DNA of 64,000 nt, taken from contig NZ_JAGYPH010000004.1 in the NCBI RefSeq assembly GCF_018343525.1, positions 62,001-126,000 on the forward strand, in the 5' to 3' direction. Below are positions 1 to 8,560 of this stretch, piece after piece (positions within the stretch are counted from its first letter, which is position 1; every line of letters begins with the position of its first letter). The translations under genes and the position numbers were made by a program. The notes under the pieces are model-generated. The model searched no databases and was not told the origin of the DNA. It saw nothing but the letters and a program-made list of their open reading frames with translations. This DNA comes from Lederbergia citrea (GTDB taxonomy: Bacteria; Bacillota; Bacilli; Bacillales; Bacillaceae_C).

Positions 1-158
1 GGATTGGCCATAGGGCGATTGGTGTAGTTTACCACCCTGAATATGAAGCGTACGGCAATTATGTTCCATCAAAAATTGGAAACCGTTACGATGCATTTAT
101 TTATATGGATCAAACAAAAGCACTGGTGCCGCTTGAGGAAACGGAGCCTTTACGTTAG
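1..158 (+). CDS. Erythromycin esterase family protein, C-terminal end (partial)
   Basis: The reading frame that starts at base 3 is open to a TAG at 156-158 and encodes about 51 residues. It contains IGVVYHPEYE, YGNYVPSK and RYDAFIYMDQT, which fit the C-terminus of erythromycin-esterase / succinoglycan-biosynthesis family proteins, where a conserved tail of this type ends in a RYDAF-like stretch and Leu-x-Pro-Leu. The catalytic part lies upstream of the window, so nothing can be said about activity; chromosomal Bacillus members are often of unknown substrate. Assignment rests on recall of the family tail only. Confidence 0.55.
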   Translation, partial: IGHRAIGVVYHPEYEAYGNYVPSKIGNRYDAFIYMDQTKALVPLEETEPLR

Positions 159-343
159 CGAATACTACGTGAAATTGTATGAATAAAATAGCCCTTCTTT
201 TCAGAATTAGATATGATAAGAACAAAAGCAGAAGCCCCCGTTTAGCAATGCACCATCTTCCAGGAAGTATCCTGAATTTTGCTGGCCGCTGGAGCTAGTC
301 GATATTATTAGCGTCATTTCATTGCCTTCCATAGGAGGAATTA

Positions 344-1615
344 ATGTTTTCTGTATCTCAATTTTTCAGTAAAAACTTAAACAGAACTAATATAGTTTCA
401 ATGATATTTACTGCCCTATTAACTGCGGTTGCCAGTGAATTTAAATTGATTCCCTTTAATGGGGAGGCATTTCGTTTCGGATTAGGAAGCATTACTTTTT
501 TTCTGCTCGTCCTCATTCGCCCCCCTGCCTCCTATATACAAACTGGGATCTTCACTGGCATAACGGTTGTTTTTTTTCGCATATTTGGAGATATGATCTT
601 CGAGCTCGCTCCTTTTTGGCCAAGCTTCAAGAATCATTTACCCGCTTTTTTGTTTTATTTTTTGTTCGCTTTCGGGTTTGGAATCCTTAAATTAGAAAAA
701 TATAAAACCTTACCATTTCTTCTCGGAGTCGTGGCAGCCGGATTAGAATTTATCGGAAACAGTGCTGAACACTTTATGCGCTATTGGTTTGTAAACCATG
801 TGAATTTCGGTTTTCGGGAATGGGCATTATTAAGTGGGGTGGCATTATTCCGTAGTTACTTCGTAATCGGGCTATACAGCTCTATCACTGTATCGGAACA
901 AAAAAAACGAATGCAAGAAATGCTTGAAGTTGGATCGGAATTGTATGCTGAATCGCTTTATTTAAAGAAATCGATGGATCATATTGAAAGAATTACGGCA
1001 TCTAGTCATGATTTATATCGAAAATTAAAAAAGGAAAGGCATCGGGAATTAAGTGTTCAAGCTTTGCTGATTACCCAAGAAATCCACGAAGTGAAAAAAG
1101 ATGCACAGCGGATTCTCTCGGGACTTTCAAAGATAACTATGCAAAAAAGAAATAAAGTGATCAAACTTTCTGATGTGCTTAAATTAGTCGTTACAGCGAA
1201 TGAAAAATACAGTGAGATGCTAAGGAAAAAAATCAGCTTTCATTTATTGGTGTCTATTGATTTTGAAACGGATCAACAAATACCATTGCTGGCTCTATTG
1301 AATAATCTTACAGCTAACTCAGTCGAATCTATCGAAAATAATGGAGAAATCGATTTAGAAATTTTCGAGGAATCCGCACACACGTGCTTCGTAATCAAAG
1401 ATTCGGGCAAAGGAATTCACAGTGAAGACATATCCATTATTTTTGAACCCGGCTATACAACAAAATTTAACGATTTCGGCGTTGCCGCTACCGGAATCGG
1501 CCTATCTCATGTACAAGAAATTATCTGTACATTTGAAGGACATATTCAAGTAAATTCCCTAGGCGAAGGAACAATATTTCAGATCAAAATTCCTACCAGA
1601 AACATTAGAAAGTGA
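344..1615 (+). CDS. glnK: Sensor histidine kinase, GlnK (YcbA) type
   Basis: This 423-residue membrane kinase starts at ATG 344 behind a strong AGGAGG. The first ~180 residues form several hydrophobic segments with little extracellular sequence. A coiled linker follows (about 183-240), then a phosphoacceptor region with QEIHEVKKD (His about 248). The C-terminal HATPase domain shows the N box NNLTANSVES, DSGKGI and GIGLSHV. It lies 5 bp before a GlnL-type response regulator, with the regulator's RBS spanning the kinase stop, so the two are co-translated. In B. subtilis the GlnK/GlnL pair senses glutamine and controls glsA-glnT. Here the downstream gene is gltT, so the ligand could be glutamine, glutamate or a related compound; that is inference. 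Confidence 0.8.
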   Translation: MFSVSQFFSKNLNRTNIVSMIFTALLTAVASEFKLIPFNGEAFRFGLGSITFFLLVLIRPPASYIQTGIFTGITVVFFRIFGDMIFELAPFWPSFKNHLPAFLFYFLFAFGFGILKLEKYKTLPFLLGVVAAGLEFIGNSAEHFMRYWFVNHVNFGFREWALLSGVALFRSYFVIGLYSSITVSEQKKRMQEMLEVGSELYAESLYLKKSMDHIERITASSHDLYRKLKKERHRELSVQALLITQEIHEVKKDAQRILSGLSKITMQKRNKVIKLSDVLKLVVTANEKYSEMLRKKISFHLLVSIDFETDQQIPLLALLNNLTANSVESIENNGEIDLEIFEESAHTCFVIKDSGKGIHSEDISIIFEPGYTTKFNDFGVAATGIGLSHVQEIICTFEGHIQVNSLGEGTIFQIKIPTRNIRK

Positions 1616-1620
1616 GGTGA

Positions 1621-2520
1621 ATGGAACTGCGTTATTTTATTGTAGATGATGATACAGCAAGTCGAAGAATGCTAGAGCAAATCATAACTGACGGTGACTT
1701 AGGCATTGTAATCGGGGAAGCGGAAAATGGAGTGGAGGCACTCCCGCTCATCCTTTCAACTCATCCTGATTTCGTCTTGATTGATTTCTTAATGCCCGAA
1801 TTAGATGGGATTGAAACAATCGAACAGTTAAGGGCACAAGGTTTTCAAGGACAATTCATTATGATCTCTCAAATCGTGAACAAAGAAATGGTAGGAGAAG
1901 CATATGAAAAAGGGATTGAATTCTTTATACATAAACCAATCAATCGTGTCGAAGTGTATAGCATTCTGAAAAAAACGGTCGAACAATTTCGGTTAAAAGA
2001 TTCATTACTAGCCATTCGGGAATCGTTAGCACATATCGAAACAGCCAACATGACTCAAAGGCGGCGAAGTGTAAAAGAGGTCGTGTTATCGATATTAAAT
2101 GATCTGGGCATTATCGGGGAAGCAGGTAGCGGCGATCTCGTTTTATTGATTGAATTTCTTATGAACCGCAAAGACTCCACGGCTCCCTTGCCTCCTCTAA
2201 AAGATTTATACGAAGCTGTTGCCAATGATAAGAAAACTGATCCCATGGAGATAAAAAAAGAAAGTAAATCGATTGAACAGCGCATTCGGAGAGCGATTAT
2301 TGCTGCAATTAATAACTTAGCTTCATTAGGGACAATCGATTATACGAATCCAAAGTTTGAATATTATGCGCCTCGTTTTTTTGACTTTCAAGAAATAAGG
2401 TTACGAATGAAGGAGATTAACCAAGATAATAAGGAAATGAAAAAGGTGAAAATTAATATTAAAAAATTCCTACAAGTACTTTATCTTGAAACGACGGAAA
2501 AATTTAATCAAACACTGTAA
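1621..2520 (+). CDS. glnL: Response regulator, GlnL (YcbB) type
   Basis: The 299-residue protein has an N-terminal receiver domain (residues ~4-120) with acidic pocket FIVDDD and phosphoacceptor Asp55 in LIDFLMPELDG. The conserved Lys is in FIHKPINRVE, which is characteristic of GlnL. The rest (~150-299) matches the YcbB-type DNA-binding domain rather than an OmpR or LuxR HTH. Its ATG follows the glnK stop by 5 bp, and a strong terminator follows at 2533-2580, so glnKL is a two-gene operon. A TTTTGT-type direct repeat sits before gltT downstream, which suggests gltT is a target. Family assignment is confident; the target is inferred. Confidence 0.82.
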   Translation: MELRYFIVDDDTASRRMLEQIITDGDLGIVIGEAENGVEALPLILSTHPDFVLIDFLMPELDGIETIEQLRAQGFQGQFIMISQIVNKEMVGEAYEKGIEFFIHKPINRVEVYSILKKTVEQFRLKDSLLAIRESLAHIETANMTQRRRSVKEVVLSILNDLGIIGEAGSGDLVLLIEFLMNRKDSTAPLPPLKDLYEAVANDKKTDPMEIKKESKSIEQRIRRAIIAAINNLASLGTIDYTNPKFEYYAPRFFDFQEIRLRMKEINQDNKEMKKVKINIKKFLQVLYLETTEKFNQTL

Positions 2521-2532
2521 TATTAATAAATT

Positions 2533-2580
2533 GGGACTGCCTAGATAGTCATTTTTCACTGACTTTCTAGGCAGTCCCTT
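2533..2580 (+). terminator. Rho-independent terminator of glnKL
   Basis: A 13-bp perfect stem (2533-2545 with 2566-2578, GGGACTGCCTAGA and its complement) ends the glnKL operon, 12 bp after the stop. The T-tract is short. Confidence 0.8.
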
Positions 2581-2648
2581 CATGATATGGCTGTATCTTT
2601 GATAATGACTTTTCCTCTTTCGGTAACAACACTTCTATATTGTGAACC

Positions 2649-2829
2649 CACACTCCATTTACCCTTAGCAACAATTTTCCATATCTACGGGCAATCGAAC
2701 CACACTCCATTTACCTTGAGCAGCAATTTTCCATATCTATGGGTAATCGAACCACACTCCATTTACCTTGAGCAGCAATTTTCAACATCTACGGGTAATC
2801 GAACCACGCCCCATTTACCTTGAGCAATA
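2649..2829 (+). repeat. 52-bp tandem direct repeat, about 3.5 copies
   Basis: A unit beginning CACACTCCATTTACC recurs at 2649, 2701, 2753 and 2805, an exact 52-bp period, with a few substitutions between copies (for example CATATCTACGG versus CATATCTATGG). The unit is not a multiple of three, and an open frame that crosses it (2587-2823) has no RBS and no recognisable product, so the array is treated as non-coding. It lies between the glnKL terminator and the gltT promoter. Function unknown. Confidence 0.85.
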
Positions 2830-2898
2830 TTTTTTTCCAATCACGGCCAATAGAATACGCTCTTAGCTAGAATTCCTTATAAGAAAAATATTTAATAA

Positions 2899-2914
2899 AA
2901 ATGTCGGATTTTGT
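2899..2914 (+). promoter_or_regulatory. Candidate GlnL operator (TTTTGT-N4-TTTTGT type)
   Basis: AAATGT-CGGA-TTTTGT at 2899-2914 resembles the direct repeat TTTTGT-N4-TTTTGT that I recall for B. subtilis GlnL; the second half is a full match, the first is partial. In the same place TGTCGG is repeated with a 10-bp (one helical turn) spacing at 2902 and 2912. It overlaps the -35 of gltT. Inference from one site. Confidence 0.45.
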
Positions 2915-2940
2915 CGGTTTGGATAATTTACCGATATAAT
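2911..2940 (+). promoter_or_regulatory. Sigma-A promoter of gltT
   Basis: TTGTCG (2911-2916), an 18-bp spacer and a consensus TATAAT (2935-2940) lie about 60 bp before the gltT start. Confidence 0.6.
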
Positions 2941-3000
2941 GATTTAGCTATTTGATTCAACGACCTAGCAACCGTTTTCAATATATGGAGAGGTGATTAA

Positions 3001-4272
3001 ATGAAAAAGTTTAAGTTTACTTTAGCTTATCAAATTCTCGTTGGATTGATTTTGGGGATTATTGTCGGGGCAGTTTTTTACGGAAATCCCGCAGTATCTA
3101 CTTATTTGCAACCAATCGGAGATATCTTTATTCGACTAATTAAAATGATTGTTGTTCCCATTGTTATTTCTACCCTTATTATCGGGGTCGCTGGAACGGG
3201 AGATATGAAAAAATTAGGCAAACTCGGTGGAAAAACAATTCTTTATTTCGAAATTGTGACGACGATTGCGATTATCGTTGGATTGCTTGCAGCAAACATG
3301 ATCAAACCTGGTGTCGGTGTAGATATGACTAAACTGGCAAAAGGCGATATTCAAAAATATGTTGATACGACAAATGAAGTAACAAGTCATAGTTTAGCTG
3401 ATACTTTTGTTAATATTGTACCAAGTAATATTGTTCAGTCTTTAGCGAGTGGAGATATGCTTGCAATCATCTTCTTTGCTGTTTTATTTGGTTTAGGAAT
3501 TGCAGCAATCGGTGAAAGAGGAAAACCGGTGCTAGCTTTCTTCCAAGGCACGGCAGATGCCATGTTTTGGGTAACAAACTTAATTATGAAGTTTGCTCCA
3601 TTTGGCGTTTTTGCTTTAATTGGTGTAACTGTTTCAAAATTTGGAGTAGAATCATTGATTCCACTTGGAAAATTACTTATTTGTGTATATGCGACCATGC
3701 TTTTCTTCATTGCCGCCGTGCTTGGCGTTATTGCTAAAATCTGTGGTACAAGCGTGCTTCATCTAATTAAGATTTTAAAGGACGAGCTCCTCTTAGCTTA
3801 CTCTACTGCAAGTTCAGAAACAGTCTTGCCGAAAGTAATGGAAAAGATGGAGAAATACGGCTGTCCAAAAGACGTTGTTTCCTTTGTAATTCCAACCGGT
3901 TATTCATTTAACTTAGACGGATCTACTCTTTATCAAGCACTTGCAGCGATCTTCATTGCCCAAATGTATGGGATCCAACTAAGTATTATGGATCAAATTA
4001 CATTAATGTTAGTACTTATGGTTACATCAAAAGGAATTGCTGGTGTACCGGGAGTATCATTTGTTGTTCTATTAGCAACATTAGGATCTGTTGGTATCCC
4101 ACTTGAAGGTCTTGCTTTCATCGCCGGAATCGATAGAATTCTAGATATGGCACGTACAGTTGTGAATGTAATTGGCAACTCTTTAGCAGCAGTTGTTATG
4201 TCTAAATGGGAAGGCAGATTCGACACAATTAAAGGGAAAGAATACCTTAATTCACTTGAAAAAGCAGCTTAA
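3001..4272 (+). CDS. gltT: Sodium/proton-glutamate (aspartate) symporter GltT
   Basis: The 423-residue protein is a DAACS-family transporter (SLC1-type fold) in the cytoplasmic membrane. It is close in length and sequence to GltT of Geobacillus stearothermophilus, including YGNPAVSTYLQPIGDIFIRL near the N-terminus. Family hallmarks are the serine-rich AYSTASSETVLP in the first re-entrant loop, the cation/substrate motif TGYSFNLDGST, and DRILDMARTVVNVIGN in TM8 with substrate-contacting Asp and Arg. The start ATG follows GGAGAGGTGATTAA. It is monocistronic: its own promoter is upstream and a strong terminator is downstream. Its position behind glnKL suggests control by amino acid availability. 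Confidence 0.92.
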   Translation: MKKFKFTLAYQILVGLILGIIVGAVFYGNPAVSTYLQPIGDIFIRLIKMIVVPIVISTLIIGVAGTGDMKKLGKLGGKTILYFEIVTTIAIIVGLLAANMIKPGVGVDMTKLAKGDIQKYVDTTNEVTSHSLADTFVNIVPSNIVQSLASGDMLAIIFFAVLFGLGIAAIGERGKPVLAFFQGTADAMFWVTNLIMKFAPFGVFALIGVTVSKFGVESLIPLGKLLICVYATMLFFIAAVLGVIAKICGTSVLHLIKILKDELLLAYSTASSETVLPKVMEKMEKYGCPKDVVSFVIPTGYSFNLDGSTLYQALAAIFIAQMYGIQLSIMDQITLMLVLMVTSKGIAGVPGVSFVVLLATLGSVGIPLEGLAFIAGIDRILDMARTVVNVIGNSLAAVVMSKWEGRFDTIKGKEYLNSLEKAA

Positions 4273-4294
4273 GATCTTTCTAAAAAATATTCAA

Positions 4295-4343
4295 AAAACA
4301 GGTAGTTTCACAATCCTTTTAGGATAATGAAACTACCTGTTTT
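4295..4343. terminator. Bidirectional terminator between gltT and nagP
   Basis: A 16-bp stem, AAAACAGGTAGTTTCA (4295-4310) with its complement at 4328-4343, has T-rich flanks on both strands and sits between two convergent genes. Confidence 0.85.
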
Positions 4344-4372
4344 AATTTAGCCATTAATTATCTAGGAAAAAG

Positions 4373-5815
4373 TTATTTACGAATTTTTTCAATTTCATCC
4401 GCTACAAATTGAACTTGTGTTCCAACAATCACTTGAATGCTTTGTGGGCCAACTATATTAATTCCAGGCACACCCGTATCTTTAATCTTCTTCTGATCTA
4501 CTGCATTCATATCTTTTACTTCTACTCTTAAGCGTGTTACACAATTGTCGACAGATGTGACGTTGTCATCTCCACCTAATCCTTCATAAATTCTGGCTGC
4601 CATGACAGCGAATCTATCTCCTTTTGCAGTAACTGAACCTACTTCTCCGTCTACTTCATCATCTTCTCTGCCCGGAGTTTTTAAGTTGAACTTCGTAATC
4701 AAGAAGCGGAATAAGAAATAGTAAATAACAGCGAATACTAATCCTTGAAGGATTAACATATATGGTTGATTAGCAAGCGGGATTCTTAAACTTAAGAAAT
4801 AATCAACAAACCCGGCGCTAAATCCAAATCCAGCAGTCCAATGGAAAAGTGCGGCAATAGTTAAGGATAAACCAGTTAGAGCAGCATGCACTACATAAAG
4901 TGCTGGTGCCAAGAACATGAATGAAAATTCAAGAGGTTCTGTAACACCGGTAAAAAATGATGCGAAGCCAGCCGCCAACATCAATGATGCAGCTTGTTTT
5001 TTCCTTTTTGTTTTCGCGGTATGATACATGGCAAGCGCTGCAGCCGGCAACCCGAACATCATGATTGGGAAGAACCCGGCTTGGTACATGCCTGTAATTC
5101 CCTTTATCCCAGTTCCGTCCCGGAATTTACCGATGTCGTTAATTCCGATCGTATCAAACCAGAATACGGCATTTAAAGCATGGTGCAACCCTGTTGGAAT
5201 TAATAGGCGATTAAAGAATCCATATAATCCTGCACCAACAGCACCTAGTTTACTGATTGCCGTACCAAAAGAAACCAATCCAGAAAAGACGACAGGCCAT
5301 AAAAAGAACAATGCAGCTGAAGCTACCAACATGACAATTGAAGTCATAATTGGGACGAGCCGTTTACCGCTAAAAAAGGCGAATGCATCTGGTAATTGTA
5401 CATGGCTAAAACGATTGTACATCATCGAAGCGATAATTCCTGAAATGATCCCAATGAAGGCATTTTCGATTTTCCCAAAAGCAGCGTTAACATTTTCCGG
5501 GTCAATTCCTTGTAGCAAAGCAACCGAGTTCGTTGATAGTAATGTGGTCACCACTAAGTATGCAACCAAACCACTTAGTGCAGCCGACCCGTCTCTATTT
5601 TTAGACATTCCTAATGCTACACCAACGGCAAATAGGATTGGAATATTATCAATAATGGAACCACCAGCTTTAATTAGGAAAGCAGCTGCTGCATTACCTT
5701 CCCCCCAACCGTTTGGATCGATCCAATAACCGATACCCATTAATATAGCAGCGGCTGGCAATACAGCAACTGGTAGCATCAACGACCGCCCAAGTTTCTG
5801 TAAAAATTTCATCAT
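4373..5815 (-). CDS. nagP: PTS N-acetylglucosamine permease, EIICB (NagP type)
   Basis: About 480 residues. The EIIC part (residues ~1-370) begins MKFLQKLGRSLMLPVAVLPAA and carries GLHHALN and the GVTEPLEF motif of the glucose/GlcNAc PTS family. The linker KTPGREDD leads into an EIIB domain with the phosphorylated Cys in VDNCVTRLRVEV. There is no EIIA domain, as in B. subtilis NagP, so phosphate must come from an EIIA of another system. I place the start at the ATG at 5815 (the next codon is also ATG), because GGGAGGG lies 9 nt before it; an ATG at 5833 overlaps that RBS. It imports and phosphorylates GlcNAc. nagA/nagB are not adjacent. Confidence 0.9.
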   Translation of the reverse strand: MMKFLQKLGRSLMLPVAVLPAAAILMGIGYWIDPNGWGEGNAAAAFLIKAGGSIIDNIPILFAVGVALGMSKNRDGSAALSGLVAYLVVTTLLSTNSVALLQGIDPENVNAAFGKIENAFIGIISGIIASMMYNRFSHVQLPDAFAFFSGKRLVPIMTSIVMLVASAALFFLWPVVFSGLVSFGTAISKLGAVGAGLYGFFNRLLIPTGLHHALNAVFWFDTIGINDIGKFRDGTGIKGITGMYQAGFFPIMMFGLPAAALAMYHTAKTKRKKQAASLMLAAGFASFFTGVTEPLEFSFMFLAPALYVVHAALTGLSLTIAALFHWTAGFGFSAGFVDYFLSLRIPLANQPYMLILQGLVFAVIYYFLFRFLITKFNLKTPGREDDEVDGEVGSVTAKGDRFAVMAARIYEGLGGDDNVTSVDNCVTRLRVEVKDMNAVDQKKIKDTGVPGINIVGPQSIQVIVGTQVQFVADEIEKIRK

Positions 5816-6269
5816 TTGAAAAAGCCCTCCCATTTAATTTTTTTCCAAAATGATCAATAGCCTTATAGGTTAACTTTAAAAAAATAATGAATAATATCTT
5901 TGGATAGGCTATCTATCTGTTTCGCTTCATTCACCCCCTTGAGGCTCGAAAGTAGAAATTCTTCCCACGCCACTGTTTACTTTTGCTTTGACCAAGGGTT
6001 GTTAGACTCTAAAGAAAAATCTCGAACGTGCAAAAGCAAAAGAGGGTAGGCTTTATATAGATATTCAATAGCATGTTTAATTACTCCTCTATTTTCGATA
6101 TTGCGAAACGCAAAATTTGTTGAAAATTCTTTAATTATTTAATTAATATGATTGTCCAGATAGTTTTATTGAGGTAGGCGCAACCATTTTACCTGGAATT
6201 TTTCCAACATAATCCAAAAAAGCATTAGCTGCATTTGATATCTGATCTTTATTTATATCCGCATTAAAA
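5816..6269 (-). other. Long nagP leader / intergenic region
   Basis: About 450 bases separate nagP from the vanW terminator. No conserved protein is seen. On the nagP strand the RNA could fold: CTTTTGC (about 6035) pairs with GCAAAAG (about 5980), and CCCTTG (about 5995) with CAAGGG (about 5941). These helices lie between a short ORF (6009-6074) and the nagP RBS. I do not recognise a known riboswitch, a glmS ribozyme core or a PTS antiterminator (RAT) sequence. Confidence 0.3.
6009..6074 (-). CDS. Possible 21-residue leader peptide upstream of nagP
   Basis: ATG at 6074 follows AGAGGAG by 9 nt, an excellent RBS, and opens a 21-codon frame (MLLNIYIKPT..., rich in Leu, Ile, Phe and Cys) ending in TAG. 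It is about 190 bp before the nagP start on the same strand. Its 3' half overlaps the stem-forming CTTTTGC, so translation could influence leader folding. No homology is known to me; it may be chance. Confidence 0.25.
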   Translation of the reverse strand: MLLNIYIKPTLFCFCTFEIFL

Positions 6270-6297
6270 AGACTGCATCCACATGAAGATGCAGTCT
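6270..6297 (-). terminator. Terminator of the vanW-family gene
   Basis: A 10-bp stem AGACTGCATC (6270-6279) pairs with 6288-6297; on the minus strand it is followed by TTTTAA. It lies about 40 bp beyond the stop at 6338. The plus strand also has a T-rich flank. Confidence 0.75.
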
Positions 6298-6337
6298 CAT
6301 TTTTAGTTTTTTTCTTCATTTTTCACTCATCTTCACC

Positions 6338-7357
6338 TTAATTATTTCCGTTATTGATTTGGCTTTGATTCGCTTTTGACGTTCTTACTTCAACCGTTAA
6401 AGATCCATTATTTGTATATGCCTTCAATAGCAATGGTACACCTGCCGTATTTTGAAATCTAAAATCCTTTCCACCATATGACACTGTTGCATCCCTTCCT
6501 TTTGGTACATACCCGACATTCAGCGAATGATGATGCTTCTCCACATAGGAAACCCCCAGCTTATCAACCGCATTAAATAGAGTCGATGACGTCTGACAAA
6601 TACCTCCGCCGATCCCTTCAACCAATTTTCCGTTTAGGGCTTCCATTGCTTTTTGATACCCGTGTTCCGCGTCACTCGGACCAACCGTCGTATTAAAAGA
6701 GAATATATCATCAACTCCAACGATCACATTATTTATCGCCTCAGCTGAAAGCTCGATATTTTTCGTTCTTCCATCCGCACTGCTGCCAAAATTGGTCGTA
6801 TAGGAAGCAACCACCACTTCGTCTAATTGAGCAACTTCTTCCTCCTGATATCCGCTTTCGCTTACATGAAGGGGTAGCTCTACTGTTCCCCCATTTGCAA
6901 AAGCACTGAACAATTTATCCAGTAACTCCGATTCCTCTAGTATCACTCTGGGACTTCCCTTGATTATTTCCCCATTTTCGCCCACCTTATCCGGTATCAT
7001 CCTCTGATCGTATCCATCCGTTGTATCCGATCCCCTAGCCAATTCCTTTACCCATATTTCAATTTCTTCCTTGTATTTTTCGTCATTAGATCCAACTCCC
7101 ATTTCTTTTGGTAAAAAGGTTTTTATTACCTCGTTTGTGTTTGGATCTACGACATCGACCACGATCGGTTTTTCTTCTTCCTTTTTCTTTTCTGCCTCCA
7201 ATTTTTCCTGCTCTTTCTTATACATTTCAATTTGCTTCTGTGATTGAGCTAGTTTTTCCTCCAACTCTTTTTCTTGCGACGCTTTTACTGAACAGCCAGC
7301 CAATCCTAGTAAACTTCCAATTAATAAAATCGAAATTACCCCTTTATTCATCCCCAT
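6338..7357 (-). CDS. VanW family lipoprotein
   Basis: The 339-residue protein has a lipoprotein signal peptide with lipobox LAGC (Cys about 22), then a charged Glu/Lys-rich coiled coil (~27-65). The C-terminal half is a VanW domain: YTTNFGSSADGRTKNI, the FSFNTTVGPSD block, GGGICQTSSTLFNAV and the late HHHSLNVGYVPKGRDATV. VanW-domain proteins occur in vancomycin-resistance clusters and widely in Bacillus cell-envelope or spore proteins; their biochemical role is unknown. It is anchored outside the membrane. It is monocistronic, with a terminator just downstream. An ATG two codons further in (7351) is an alternative start, but the spacing to any RBS is poor. Confidence 0.85.
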   Translation of the reverse strand: MGMNKGVISILLIGSLLGLAGCSVKASQEKELEEKLAQSQKQIEMYKKEQEKLEAEKKKEEEKPIVVDVVDPNTNEVIKTFLPKEMGVGSNDEKYKEEIEIWVKELARGSDTTDGYDQRMIPDKVGENGEIIKGSPRVILEESELLDKLFSAFANGGTVELPLHVSESGYQEEEVAQLDEVVVASYTTNFGSSADGRTKNIELSAEAINNVIVGVDDIFSFNTTVGPSDAEHGYQKAMEALNGKLVEGIGGGICQTSSTLFNAVDKLGVSYVEKHHHSLNVGYVPKGRDATVSYGGKDFRFQNTAGVPLLLKAYTNNGSLTVEVRTSKANQSQINNGNN

Positions 7358-7655
7358 TTTAATCCCAACTTTTCCTTATATTACTTTCATTTGTCGGTTA
7401 CAAATTGAAAGGTCTTTATACATTTTTCATTCTATTCAGGTCAGTATTTCTATATGCCCATTAGATATACTTTTATCACCACATTATGAACAAATTATCA
7501 CTTCTGGTAAAAAATGTATCATAGTTAAGATTATCATTCTATATATATTTTAAATTCCCTTTAAAAAAATATTTTTTGCGTAAATTTCTGCGGGAGACTG
7601 GTAACATACATACACCAGAATTTCATGATATGCTCCAAAAAGGTTTTTGCTCATA
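7358..7655. other. Intergenic region, nothing recognised
   Basis: About 300 AT-rich bases between the vanW-family gene and the sspE-like terminator. I see no ORF with an RBS, no RNA gene and no clear promoter beyond the expected vanW promoter area. Confidence 0.4.
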
Positions 7656-7685
7656 CAAAAAACCCTCTTAATTTTAAAAGAGGGT
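7656..7685 (-). terminator. Terminator of the SASP gene
   Basis: AACCCTCTT (7661-7669) pairs with AAGAGGG (7678-7684); on the minus strand a run of six T residues follows. It lies 30 bp after the SASP stop. Confidence 0.8.
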
Positions 7686-7716
7686 ACAACTTTTCAGGGT
7701 CTGTTTTTGTTATTAT

Positions 7717-7932
7717 TTAATGGTTTTCCATGGATTGTTGATTTTTCTTTCTAACTTCCTCAACATTAGTGTCACTATAAATTCCCGTTCCATGTCCGCC
7801 CGTTGTTTTAGCAAGCAATTCTTTTACTTCATTATAAGACATTCCAGAACGTTCATTTTGTCGCTTAACAGCGTCAATATTCGTCCCTGCAACTGTAAAT
7901 GTATCATTATTATTTTCCTTCATAAAGGACAC
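7717..7932 (-). CDS. sspE: Gamma-type small acid-soluble spore protein
   Basis: This 71-residue hydrophilic protein carries two gamma-SASP-like blocks, AGTNIDAVKRQNERS and SDTNVEEVRKKNQQS, the second preceded by GGHGTG(I)Y in place of the usual GQFGTEFASE spacer. Gamma SASPs are synthesised in the forespore under sigma-G/F and degraded by the Gpr protease on germination as an amino acid reserve; they do not coat DNA. The central GMSYNEVKELLAKTTGG differs from the classical repeat and is a variant found in some Bacillaceae as far as I recall. RBS AAAGGGGTG precedes ATG, and a terminator follows. I could not identify a convincing sigma-G promoter. Confidence 0.75.
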   Translation of the reverse strand: MSFMKENNNDTFTVAGTNIDAVKRQNERSGMSYNEVKELLAKTTGGHGTGIYSDTNVEEVRKKNQQSMENH

Positions 7933-8019
7933 CCCTTTTAGTTTTTGATATTTTCTCCAAACTAGGGGTTTTTACTCTAGGATTAAGTTATTTAATGGAA
8001 GTGACCTACCATTCCGCTT

Positions 8020-8361
8020 TCAGATTTTTTTTACAAATTCAGATTTTAACTTCATTGCCCCAAAACCCTCAATTTTGCAATCAATATCATGATCTTCATC
8101 AACCAAACGGATATTTTTTACTTTTGTCCCTATTTTTACGACTGATGAACTTCCCTTTACTTTAAGATCTTTGATTACCGATACAGTATCACCATCGTTT
8201 AAAATATTTCCATTTGCATCTTTAAATACCTTTTTATCTTCACTATTTTCAGTTTCTGTTTCTACAGTCCACTCATGACCACATTCTGGGCAAATAAAAA
8301 GACTTCTATCCTCATATGTATATTCTGAATTACATTTTGGGCAATTTGGCATTTGTGACAT
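8020..8361 (-). CDS. yjdM: YjdM (PhnA-type) zinc ribbon protein
   Basis: This 113-residue protein aligns along its length with E. coli YjdM (formerly PhnA). It has an N-terminal zinc ribbon ([12 protein letters not shown] ... CPECGHEW, four Cys), a KDANGN spacer, then a compact C-terminal domain with [22 protein letters not shown] and [13 protein letters not shown]. Despite the old name it is not the phosphonoacetate hydrolase and its function is unsettled. ATG follows AAATGGAGGAA. It is probably monocistronic, divergent from the DUF3189 gene at 8561. Confidence 0.92.
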   Translation of the reverse strand: MSQMPNCPKCNSEYTYEDRSLFICPECGHEWTVETETENSEDKKVFKDANGNILNDGDTVSVIKDLKVKGSSSVVKIGTKVKNIRLVDEDHDIDCKIEGFGAMKLKSEFVKKI

Positions 8362-8560
8362 TTCATTTCCTCCATTTGTTAATGTATATAGGAGTCCCTA
8401 TATGCCTTTTATACTGGCACATTCTTTCCATATTGACAACCATTCCGCCACTATTTACATTAATGTGTGTGTTTCTGTCATGGGAATTTTAGGGGTTTTG
8501 AATGGAATACCTAGAATGGGAAATATTAAATAAACGAGGAAATTTTGAGGGATTGATAAA

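Noticed and set aside
2587..2823. 78-codon open frame over the 52-bp repeats
   Set aside because: No RBS, the repeat period is not a multiple of three, and the product is low-complexity and unlike known proteins.
5816..6269. glmS ribozyme or PTS antiterminator (RAT) site in the nagP leader
   Set aside because: The conserved ribozyme core and RAT sequence were not found; only generic complementary segments are present.
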